Translations under genes and position numbers: made by a program
Part shown: positions 18,286 through 26,007 of the stretch, piece by piece
Layout: every line of letters begins with the position of its first letter
Position numbering within the stretch: position 1 is the stretch's first letter
The notes under the pieces: model-generated
The model's input: the letters and a program-made list of their open reading frames with translations, nothing else
Databases searched by the model: none
What the model was told of the DNA's origin: nothing
From: Bog-1198 sp963727045
GTDB lineage: Bacteria > Pseudomonadota > Gammaproteobacteria > Steroidobacterales > Steroidobacteraceae
DNA: 64,000 nt
Reading direction: 5' to 3'
NCBI GenBank assembly: GCA_963727045.1
Contig: CAVSES010000001.1
Coordinates: forward strand, 1,736,001 to 1,800,000

Positions 18286-18328
18286 TCCTGGCGATTATAC
18301 TTAATCCGCTGCGGCCTTCTTCAGACGT

Positions 18329-19351
18329 TTATGCGGCGATCCCCTGATTGAGTATCGAAAGCGCCGAATAGAGCGTCTCCGGCACCGCCTCCGGGCGAGC
18401 GGCCACCTCGGACAGGAATCGCCGCCAAGCCCGTGCACCCTCGCGGCCGGCCATCAAACCGTGCATGTGCCGGGTGATCGAGTGCAGCCGGATGCCGCGC
18501 CGGGCGCACACTTTCGCATAAGCAACCACGCGCTCGATGATCTCCTGGGGTTCGGGCACCCTCCAGGCGGGATCGATGATGGCCTGCTCCAGCTCCGCGA
18601 GCAGCGCCGGGCGATGGTAGGCTGCCCGCCCGACCATGACGCCGTCGAGCCCCGCGGCGATGTGGCTGCGGATTTCCGCCGCCCGAGACAGCCCGCCGTT
18701 CAAGACCACCGCGAGTTCGGGCCGCTCTTGTTTCAGCTTGTGCACGTAATCGTATTTGAGCGGCGGGATCTCCCGATTCTCCTTGGGCGAAAGCCCCCCC
18801 AGAATCGCGGCTCGGGCGTGAACGATGAGGGCGGCGATGCCGACGTCCGCGACCGCGTCGACGAAGGCTGCGAAGAATTCGTAGTCGTCGCGATCGTCGA
18901 TCCCGATGCGGCACTTGACGGTGACCGGCAGCGGCGTTGCTTCCTTCAAGGCGCGCACGCAATCGGCCACCAGAGCGGGCTTCAACATGAGGCAGGCGCC
19001 GAAGGATCCGTTCTTGACGCGGTCGCTCGGACAGCCCACGTTGAGATTGATCTCCGCGAAGCCCGCGGCCGCGCCGATGCGCGCCGCCGCCGCGAGTTCC
19101 TTCGGATCGCATCCGCCCAACTGCAGCGCCAGCGGATGTTCGGCCGCACTATGCTCCAGCAAGCGGCGGGCATCGCCGCGCACCAGCGCGGTCGACACGA
19201 TCATCTCGGTGTACAGCAACGCGTGCGGCGAAAACAACCGGTGCACGTAGCGGCAATGGCAATCCGTCCAATCCATCATCGGGGCGACCGAGAGCTTCCG
19301 GTCGATCAAGCCCCTGAGTTTATGTGAGGAACCGCCCATTTGTCCGGGCAT
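18329..19351 (-). CDS. dusA: tRNA-dihydrouridine(20/20a) synthase DusA
   Basis: FMN enzyme reducing uridines 20/20a in the tRNA D-loop. 340-residue TIM barrel: LSVAPMMDWTDCHCRY at the N-terminus, EINLNVGCPSDRVKNGSFGA with catalytic Cys, TVKCRIGIDD, LIVHARAAILGGLSPKENR, VVLNGGL, and DGVMVGRAAYHRP. The DusA-specific C-terminal helical domain (ITRHMHGLMAG) separates it from DusB and DusC. The start could be 19351 or the Met four codons later. Confidence 0.95.
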   Translation of the reverse strand: MPGQMGGSSHKLRGLIDRKLSVAPMMDWTDCHCRYVHRLFSPHALLYTEMIVSTALVRGDARRLLEHSAAEHPLALQLGGCDPKELAAAARIGAAAGFAEINLNVGCPSDRVKNGSFGACLMLKPALVADCVRALKEATPLPVTVKCRIGIDDRDDYEFFAAFVDAVADVGIAALIVHARAAILGGLSPKENREIPPLKYDYVHKLKQERPELAVVLNGGLSRAAEIRSHIAAGLDGVMVGRAAYHRPALLAELEQAIIDPAWRVPEPQEIIERVVAYAKVCARRGIRLHSITRHMHGLMAGREGARAWRRFLSEVAARPEAVPETLYSALSILNQGIAA

Positions 19352-19435
19352 CTTACTGCATACGCTGAAATAAAGCCCCCGCAGGGTCGGTCAACTGTGC
19401 GAACCAACCATTTCGGCACCCTAGGGGGAAAATTC

Positions 19436-19936
19436 ATGCTCACGGCTCATTCAATCCGGCCCGCCATCGCAGCGACGGCGTGCGTGTTTGCACTCAGCTT
19501 TTCAATCGCCTCGCTTGCGGATGACCTGGCTTCCTTCGCCACCGGAGGCTATGCCCGCGGACTTCGAAGCGATGAATTGATGCACAAGCTCGACACGAAC
19601 GGGGATGGCATGATCTCCAAAGACGAATGGATCGCGTTTCAGGAGAAGACGTTTGCGATGCTGGACAAGGCCAAGACCGGCAAGGTCGACGCCAAGGAGT
19701 TCGTCAACGCCGACGGCGGGGATGTGGCGGGATTCGCGACAGGAGGCTACGCGCGCGGGCTTCGAACCGAGGCGATGATGCACAAGATCGATGCGGACGG
19801 CGACGGAACGGTCTCTCACGATGAGTTCATCGCGTATCAGGGGAAGGTCTTCGACATGATGGACACGAGCGGCACGCACAAGGGCATGATCGGTCATCAG
19901 GAAATGTTCGCGACGGGCGGCGCGAACCGCCATTGA
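19436..19936 (+). CDS. Secreted EF-hand calcium-binding protein with internal duplication
   Basis: 166 residues from the ATG at 19436, which has a GGGGG ribosome site about 8 bp upstream. A signal peptide (ending ASLADD) is followed by two homologous units of about 60 residues, each starting with FATGGYARGLR and then an EF-hand. The loops DTNGDGMISKDE and DADGDGTVSHDE are canonical; DKAKTGKVDAKE and the last loop are degenerate. FATGG appears a third time at the C-terminus. It is probably a periplasmic or exported calcium-binding protein. The FATGGYARGLR motif is not one I recognise. Confidence 0.85.
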   Translation: MLTAHSIRPAIAATACVFALSFSIASLADDLASFATGGYARGLRSDELMHKLDTNGDGMISKDEWIAFQEKTFAMLDKAKTGKVDAKEFVNADGGDVAGFATGGYARGLRTEAMMHKIDADGDGTVSHDEFIAYQGKVFDMMDTSGTHKGMIGHQEMFATGGANRH

Positions 19937-19943
19937 CGACGGA

Positions 19944-20720
19944 CTAGCGGGCGACGAACGATCGTTCGATGACGTAGTCGCCCGGCTCTCCCACGCGCGG
20001 CGAAATCTCGAATCCGCGGGCATCGAGCAGCGCCGATAGATCCGCCAGCATCGCCGGGCTGCCGCAGACCATGACACGATCGTGGGCGGGATCGAGCGGC
20101 GGCATTCCGGTGTCGCGGAAGAGTTTGCCCGTCTCGATGAGTTCCGTGACCCGTCCTTGGTAGCGAAAGCGCTCCCGGGTCACGGTCGGAAAATAGATGA
20201 GCTGGCTCCTGACCTGCTCTCCGAGATATTCGTGGTGCGTCAATTCCCATTCGATGTAGTCCCGGTAGGCAAGTTCGCTGCGATAACGCACGCCGTGAAC
20301 CAGGATGATCTTCTCGAAACGTTCATAGATGACCGGGTCCTTGATCAGGCTCATGAAGGGCGCAAGTCCCGTGCCCGAACTCAAGAGGTACAGCCGCTTG
20401 CCCGGCTTGAGATCATGCAGCAGCAGAGTGCCGGTCGGCTTGCGGCTCACGAGAACTTCGTCGCCGGGCTTTATGTTTTGCAGCCGCGAGGTCAGCGGAC
20501 CATCCGCGACCTTGATGCTCAGGAACTCGAGGTGTTCCTCGTGATTGGCGCTGGCGATGCTGTAGGCGCGCATCAGCGGCTTGCCGTCGACGTGCAAGCC
20601 CAGCATGATGAAGTGTCCGTTCTCGAAACGCAGGCTTCGATCGCGCGTCGTCGTGAAGCTGAACACCGTCTCGTTCCAATGATGCACCGTCAGGACGCGC
20701 TCGCTCGCCATCGCCGCCAT
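19944..20720 (-). CDS. fpr: Ferredoxin/flavodoxin-NADP+ reductase
   Basis: 258-residue FAD flavoprotein moving electrons between NADPH and ferredoxin or flavodoxin. FAD-binding RAYSIASANHEEHLEFL matches the RxYS signature, followed by GTLLLHDLKPGKRLYLLSSG and the NADP-binding GTGLAPFMSLI and MVCGSPAML. The C-terminus ends VGEPGDYVIERSFVAR, resembling the Fpr subclass of gammaproteobacteria. The gene begins 4 bp after the stop of the radical SAM gene, so the two may share a transcript, with Fpr possibly supplying electrons to it (inferred). Confidence 0.93.
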   Translation of the reverse strand: MAAMASERVLTVHHWNETVFSFTTTRDRSLRFENGHFIMLGLHVDGKPLMRAYSIASANHEEHLEFLSIKVADGPLTSRLQNIKPGDEVLVSRKPTGTLLLHDLKPGKRLYLLSSGTGLAPFMSLIKDPVIYERFEKIILVHGVRYRSELAYRDYIEWELTHHEYLGEQVRSQLIYFPTVTRERFRYQGRVTELIETGKLFRDTGMPPLDPAHDRVMVCGSPAMLADLSALLDARGFEISPRVGEPGDYVIERSFVAR

Positions 20721-20724
20721 GGCG

Positions 20725-21813
20725 CTAGAACCCGAGCGTCAACTGTGACTGATCCGCCGGCGGCGGACGAAACAAGTGGGTGCTCAATTCATGCCGCCCG
20801 TGTGCGTCGTCGAATCCGCATTTGCGCCGCGCCAACTCGAACCGTGTCCGCAGAATCTGCGCATAAGGGCCGGTGCCGCTCATGCGCTCGCCGAATTCGG
20901 CATCGTAGTCCTTGCCGCCGCGAGCTTGGTTGATCAGCGACATCACGTGTTTGGCGCGGTCCGGGTAGTGCTCGGCCAGCCACTCGCGAAACAGGATCTT
21001 GACTTCGTGGGGAAGCCGCAGCAGAACGTAGCCCGCGCTCCCCGCGCCCGCCTCTTTGGCAGCCGCCAGTATGTCTTCCATTTCGTGATCCGTAATGGCC
21101 GGAATCACCGGCGCAACCAATACCCCCACCGGAACTCCTGCGCCGGACAGCTGCTCGATGACCCGCAGGCGCGCCTGCGGCGAGGCCGCCCTCGGCTCGA
21201 GCGTGCGTTTGATGTCGTTGCTGAGCGAGGTGATGCTGAGCATCACCGACACCAGGCGATCCCGCGCGAGGTCGGTCAGCAGATCGAGGTCGCGCATCAC
21301 CAGCGCGCTTTTGGTGACGATGGTCACCGGGTGCCGGCAGCGTGCCAGGACCGTGAGAATCCCACGCGTGACCTCGAGGCGCTTCTCCAGAGGTTGATAC
21401 CCGTCCGTATTGATGCCTAGCGCGATGGGTTTGCAAACGTATTTTCGCTTGGCGAGCTCGGCTTCAAGAAGCTTGACGGCGTCGGCCTTGTAGAAGAGTT
21501 TGGTCTCGAAATCGAGCCCCGGGGAGAGACCGAGATAGGCGTGCGTCGGGCGGGCGAAACAGTACACGCAGCCGTGACTGCAACCGCGGTAGGGATTGAT
21601 CGACTGGTCAAAGCCGACATCCGGCGAATCGTTGGTACTGATCACGCTTCTGGCGCGATCCGGCAGGACCGTTTCGCCCGGGGATTCGAGGATCTCCTCC
21701 TCGTACCAGCCGTCAGATGTTCGCTCCCGGCTCGTGGCCTCGAATCGCACGGCTGGATTCGACGATGCGCCCCTGCCCTTGAATGTCTGGCGTCCGATGA
21801 AGCTTCGATTCAT
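20725..21813 (-). CDS. PA0069-family radical SAM protein
   Basis: 362 residues. The radical SAM cluster motif is CSHGCVYC in NPYRGCSHGCVYCFARPTH, followed by the SplB-like barrel (ALGINTDGYQPLEK, VTIVTKSALVMRDLDLL, VMLSITSL, VLVAPVIPAI). It belongs to the spore-photoproduct-lyase-like COG1533 group, of unproven function in non-sporulating bacteria. Adjacent fpr could provide reducing power for the [4Fe-4S] cluster. The substrate cannot be inferred. Confidence 0.9.
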   Translation of the reverse strand: MNRSFIGRQTFKGRGASSNPAVRFEATSRERTSDGWYEEEILESPGETVLPDRARSVISTNDSPDVGFDQSINPYRGCSHGCVYCFARPTHAYLGLSPGLDFETKLFYKADAVKLLEAELAKRKYVCKPIALGINTDGYQPLEKRLEVTRGILTVLARCRHPVTIVTKSALVMRDLDLLTDLARDRLVSVMLSITSLSNDIKRTLEPRAASPQARLRVIEQLSGAGVPVGVLVAPVIPAITDHEMEDILAAAKEAGAGSAGYVLLRLPHEVKILFREWLAEHYPDRAKHVMSLINQARGGKDYDAEFGERMSGTGPYAQILRTRFELARRKCGFDDAHGRHELSTHLFRPPPADQSQLTLGF

Positions 21814-21891
21814 GGCGAAACTTTACGCGCCGGAAAGCCGGCCGTAAATCCAGTTCCGCCGGCCGCTCGATACTGTATAGGATGGCCCGCC

Positions 21892-23226
21892 ATGGACGCT
21901 CAAGGTCGGGTCAAATGGGTCGATTATGACGACGCGCCGCTTCGTCTGTTTCATCTGCGCGTCGCCGTCGCGAGCAGCGGGGGTGTGTTCAGCGACGGCT
22001 ATGGCCTCGGCATCATTGGGATTTCCTTGAGCCATGCCCCGCCGCAGCTGGGGTTGAATCCCGTCTGGTTGGGATTGCTCGGCGGTGCCTCGCTGCTCGG
22101 CTTGTTCGCAGGCGCGCTATTCACCGGCCCCGCCGCCGATCGCTTCGGTCGGCGGCCGATATTCGCGAGCAACATGGCGGTTCTGGGCGCGCTGTCGCTG
22201 CTGCAGGGGCTCGCCGACTCCGCAGTTCAGCTGCTGGCGCTGCGCCTTGCGATCGGCTTCCTGCTCGGCACGGATTACGTGGTCAGCAAGGCGCTGCTGA
22301 CCGAATTCACTCCGCGGCGGGTCCGCGGTCGAATTCTTGGTCTGCTGTCGGTCGCCTGGGCAGGCGGCTACGCGTGCGCCTACTTCGTGGGATTCTCGCT
22401 GGGCGGGAGCGGGCCTGAAGCCTGGCGATGGATGCTTCTCACGAGCGCCGTTCCCTGCCTCCTGGTGTTTCCGCTGCGCGTCACGATGCCCGAGTCGCCC
22501 CGATGGCTGACCAATCGCGGTTACGGGGAGAAGGCAGCAGGGATCGTGCGCGACAAGCTCGGCAGCCATGTGGCGCCGCCGGGACAAACCTACGCGCCGC
22601 CCGCGGCACGCGGCCGATGGCATCAACTGCTGTCGCCAACGTGGCGGGTGCGCACGCTCGTCGGCTGCGCTTTCTTTACCTGTCAGGTCATCCCCTACTT
22701 TGCCGTGGGGACCTTCGTGTCGCAGGTCATGTCCGCAATGAGCGTCAAGAGCGGTTATGTGGGAGGACTCATTTACAACGTGTCGCTGCTCGGCGGGGCC
22801 ATCGCCGGATTGATGGTGGTCGACCGCCTCTCGCGCCGCAGCTTCTTGATCGGCAGCTTCGGCATCGCGGCCGGCGCCATGCTCGTCCTATCGCTGTGGA
22901 GCGACATACCCGCGGCCGCAATGATCGTTCTGTTCGCCCTGTTCGCGGGCGTCCTGTCGGCGGCGTCCAATCTTGTATACGTGTATTTGCCGGAATTGTT
23001 CCCGACGGACCTGCGCGCATCGGGCATCGGACTTGCGATTGCCGCCAGCAGGACTGGATCGGCCATCAGCACATTCCTGCTTCCCATCATCGTCGCCGCC
23101 TACGGCGTGCGCACCGCGTTGGGCGCGTGCGTCGCGGTACTGACCATCGGCGCCGTGATTTGCCGGCGATGGGCACCCGAAACGAGAAATGTGCCCTTGG
23201 CGACACTGGATGCGCCACCGCACTGA
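21892..23226 (+). CDS. MFS transporter, sugar-porter-like
   Basis: 444-residue inner-membrane permease with about 12 helices. MFS motif A appears as GPAADRFGRRP between TM2 and TM3, PESPRWL follows TM6 as in the sugar porter family, and LPELFPTDLRASGIGLAIAASR matches the motif after TM10. The ATG at 21892 has AGGATGG nine bases upstream; the frame is open further upstream only as antisense of the radical SAM gene. The substrate (sugar, organic or aromatic acid) is not predictable. Confidence 0.9.
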   Translation: MDAQGRVKWVDYDDAPLRLFHLRVAVASSGGVFSDGYGLGIIGISLSHAPPQLGLNPVWLGLLGGASLLGLFAGALFTGPAADRFGRRPIFASNMAVLGALSLLQGLADSAVQLLALRLAIGFLLGTDYVVSKALLTEFTPRRVRGRILGLLSVAWAGGYACAYFVGFSLGGSGPEAWRWMLLTSAVPCLLVFPLRVTMPESPRWLTNRGYGEKAAGIVRDKLGSHVAPPGQTYAPPAARGRWHQLLSPTWRVRTLVGCAFFTCQVIPYFAVGTFVSQVMSAMSVKSGYVGGLIYNVSLLGGAIAGLMVVDRLSRRSFLIGSFGIAAGAMLVLSLWSDIPAAAMIVLFALFAGVLSAASNLVYVYLPELFPTDLRASGIGLAIAASRTGSAISTFLLPIIVAAYGVRTALGACVAVLTIGAVICRRWAPETRNVPLATLDAPPH

Positions 23227-23392
23227 TACGCGCCGACCTACGCTGATTCGAGCTGATTCGCAGACTCAAGACGCGCTGACTGTAGGACTCCCGGCGACAT
23301 CGGCATGCGTGATCGGCCGCTGCCGAGCGCCCTCACGTTCTATCGAGAATGTCACATCGATGAACGGGTCCGCCGACCCCCAAAAGGAGCCG

Positions 23393-23554
23393 ATGATGAG
23401 AGTTCTTTGCAGTTTATTCGTCGCGGCCGCGATGCTCTCCGGGTGCATCAGCAGCAGCAATCCTCCGCCGCCACCGGCGAAGACCACAGTCGTCGTGCCG
23501 CCGGGCTCGGGGACCACGGTCGTCTGCCAGGATGGCTCCGCCCCGCCCTGCAGC
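23393..23554 (+). CDS. Small proline-rich lipoprotein, 3' end unclear
   Basis: A good ribosome site (AGGAG) precedes ATGATG at 23393/23396. The product starts with a lipoprotein signal (LFVAAAMLSGC) and continues PPPPPAKTTVVVPPGSG, VVCQDGSAPPC, matching a type of about 50-residue proteobacterial lipoprotein. After PPC the frame does not stop until 24010 and runs entirely antisense to the gene at 23555-24236. I therefore give only the credible part; the natural stop seems lost, perhaps through an indel like the others nearby. Confidence 0.5.
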
Positions 23555-24236
23555 CTAGCGCGCAGGCCGCGCATCGACCGTCGAGGGAGCGGCGGTCGAC
23601 TGCTTTTTCCTGACCCGCCCCACCTGTCTCCAGAGCTGGCTCGCCAGTACGGTGCCCGCTCGGCGAATTGGCAGTGCTCCCACGGCGAGCGCTTGGGCCG
23701 CCCAGGTATTGCAGGTATAGAGCGCGGAATATCTCGGCGTCGCAGTAAAGTACAGGCTGCCCTGGTAAGGACCGGAAGCGTAGGAATGATGTTCTTCAAT
23801 CGATTGCCAGATGAAGTCCTGCACATCGCGAGCCTGGTCTGCGGTCAGTTTCAACGGGATTACCTGCTTGGATCCAAATGCGTTCTGCGGTCGCGCGGCC
23901 AGTGCGGTCGCCAAAATGAGGCCGCGTCCCGGCCATGCTGCCGCGAGCAACGCCGGCACGCTTCGATCCTTCCCATCCAAGTATCGACGGTCGCCGAAGC
24001 CGAAAAATAGCGACTGCGCTCCGGGAAATTCTGCTGTCAAGGCGAGAAGGGGCGGCATCAGGTCCTCCGCCGCGAATCCAATGTCGATGTGCCAGCCGCG
24101 GCGCGCGACGTACACGAGGACGGAATCCGGTCGTTTGCGCAATGCCAATGGCAGGCGCAAGAGCCAGGATCAACGCCGCGGCGGCGCCGAAGCACACGCC
24201 GTGCAAACGGATCCTTCGTTCTCGCCCGCCTCTCAC
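23555..24236 (-). pseudogene. DUF2459-family protein, frameshifted
   Basis: The main frame contains VLVYVARRGWHIDIGFAAEDL, FFGFGDRRYL, and YTCNTWAAQALAVGALPIR, characteristic of the DUF2459/TIGR02117 family of envelope proteins. The membrane-anchor N-terminus (AAAALILALAPAIGIAQTT) is in another frame, opening at a GTG at 24236 that overlaps the regulator's stop (GTGA). An extra base in the CCGG run at 24127-24130 explains the break: removing it joins IAQTT to DSVLVYVA. It is probably the third gene of the HK-RR operon. Biological decay or sequence error cannot be told apart. Confidence 0.65.
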
Positions 24237-24883
24237 TGCTGCGAAGTCAATCCCAACTGCTGGGCGATGAGAATCAACTGCAGCGCGCTGTCGGCGCCCA
24301 GCTTCTGCTTGATCGAGGATTGATGATTGGCCGCCGTCTTGGGGCTCAACCCCAGGCGCTCCCCGATCTTCTCCACGCTGTACCCTTGACTCAGCATCCG
24401 CAGCACCTCAAGTTCGCGGGCTGACAGCGCGCCGGCGGGCCCCTGCGCGGCCGCGGACCGGGCGAGCGCCTGTTCCACGTCGGGGCTCAGGTAGCGCCGG
24501 CCCTGCGCCACGCAGCGCACTGCATCGACGAGCAGATCGGGCGCGCTTGCCTTGCTCAGATAGCCGCGGGCCCCCGCCTCGAGCGCCCTGCTTGCATAGA
24601 TGCCCTCCTGGTACATGCTGAACATCAGCACGCGGGCGCCCGGCCGGCGCGCGAGAATTCGTCTCAAGATTTCGATCCCGCTCACTCCGGGCAGTGCGAT
24701 GTCGAGCACGACGACGTCCGGCTTCAAATCCTCATCGCGGCGCAGGGCCTCGGCCGCCGTGGCGGCCTCACCGACCACCACCAGGGTCTCGTCGCGTTCC
24801 AGTAGACGACGATAACCCTCGCGCACGACCGCGTGATCGTCGACCAGGAGCACGGTGATCCGCGGGGCCTGCGGGGTGTTCAC
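24233..24883 (-). CDS. UhpA/NarL-type response regulator
   Basis: 216 residues: receiver (TVLLVDDHAVVREGYRRLL, acceptor Asp in VVVLDIALPGVSG, Lys in YLSKASAPDLL) and LuxR-type HTH (LSARELEVLRMLSQGYSVEKIGERLGLSPKTAANH). The GTG start overlaps the kinase stop as GTGA, and its own stop overlaps the next start in the same way, so kinase, regulator and DUF2459 gene are translationally coupled. Regulated genes might include the divergent TonB receptor (position only). Confidence 0.93.
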   Translation of the reverse strand: MNTPQAPRITVLLVDDHAVVREGYRRLLERDETLVVVGEAATAAEALRRDEDLKPDVVVLDIALPGVSGIEILRRILARRPGARVLMFSMYQEGIYASRALEAGARGYLSKASAPDLLVDAVRCVAQGRRYLSPDVEQALARSAAAQGPAGALSARELEVLRMLSQGYSVEKIGERLGLSPKTAANHQSSIKQKLGADSALQLILIAQQLGLTSQQ

Positions 24884-25840
24884 GGCTTGCCGGCCATGGG
24901 AAGGGAGGCCATGATCTTGAAACCCGCGCCGCGTTCGCTCGCCAGCGCGACCGAACCGCCCTGCGCACAGACGCGCTCGCGCATTCCAATGAGACCCAAA
25001 CCATGTTGCGGGACACTCATGTCGGCTCCGGCGCCGTCGTCCGCGATGAGGATTTCAACGCGCGGCTCGGCAGCGGTGACCGCAGCTTCGATCCGTATCT
25101 GCACCTTCGTCGCGCCTGAGTGTCGGGCGACATTGGTGAGCGCCTCCTGCACGAGCCGATACAGCACCAGCGCGCGGGTTTCATCCAACGCTTGAAGATC
25201 GCCGGCGACGACAAATCGATCGCCGCCAACGGAAGCCGGGAACGCCATTCGTTGACACAATGCTCGAGCGCGGCGGCCACGCCCAAATCGTCGAACCCCA
25301 CGGGCCGCAGCTGCCGAATGAGTCCGCTCACCACGCGATACACCCGGTCGATATTGGCGATGAGCGCGCACGCCGCCGATGCAGATCCGGCTCGCCGGCC
25401 CGATGCGCCGCTCTCCCGGATCGACACCGCATCGAGCTTCATGGCGTTCAGATACTGTCCCAATTCATCATGCAGATCGCGTGCGAGCGCCTTGCGTTCG
25501 GCTTCCTGCATGTCGACGTGCTGCTGGCCCAAACGCTTGTTCTCCGCGAGCGCCTCCGCCAGGCGGGCTTCCGCCGCTTCCCGCAGACGCAGTTCCCGGC
25601 TGGCCTCGGCATGGCGGCGCGTCGAGAACCAGACGAGACTGATCGCGATCACCAGCAGGACCGCGGGAAGTTCATCGAGCTGCAGTCGTTCGAAGGGACG
25701 GGTCCATTGAGCAGTGCTTCGCTCAAGTTGAACCTCGCGCAGACGAATGCCGAAACCACGGCCACGATGACGATCGCCACGATGTCGCGCCGCGCGGAAA
25801 TTCTGCGGGCCGCTTCAACCCTGATCGTGATCTTGGCCAT
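24880..25840 (-). pseudogene. UhpB/NarX-type histidine kinase with two frameshifts
   Basis: The pieces read as one kinase across three frames. From ATG 25840 comes a membrane helix (DIVAIVIVAVVSAFVC); a missing base near 25704-25708 leads to WTRPFERLQLDELPAVLLV, a second helix, a coiled coil and RDLHDELGQYLNAMKLD with the phospho-accepting His; another missing base near 25207-25216 leads to VLYRLVQEALTNVARH (N box), DDGAGADM and GLGLIGMRERV (G boxes). All catalytic elements survive and no stop has accumulated inside the correct frames, so the breaks are either very recent or sequencing errors. It would pair with the regulator at 24233-24883. Confidence 0.8.
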
Positions 25841-26007
25841 CGCTCGCCTACCCTGCCCCGCCGAGACCGGTGATGCCCCGGAACGCCTCAAGGATAAGGC
25901 GGGACTCAATGGAAGCGAAGAAATCGGGAAGATTTCCCATTTTCATCCGGACGGGCCCATGAAATCCTCGGGGTGCGCATCCGCGGGCACCCATAAGGAG
26001 AAAATGA

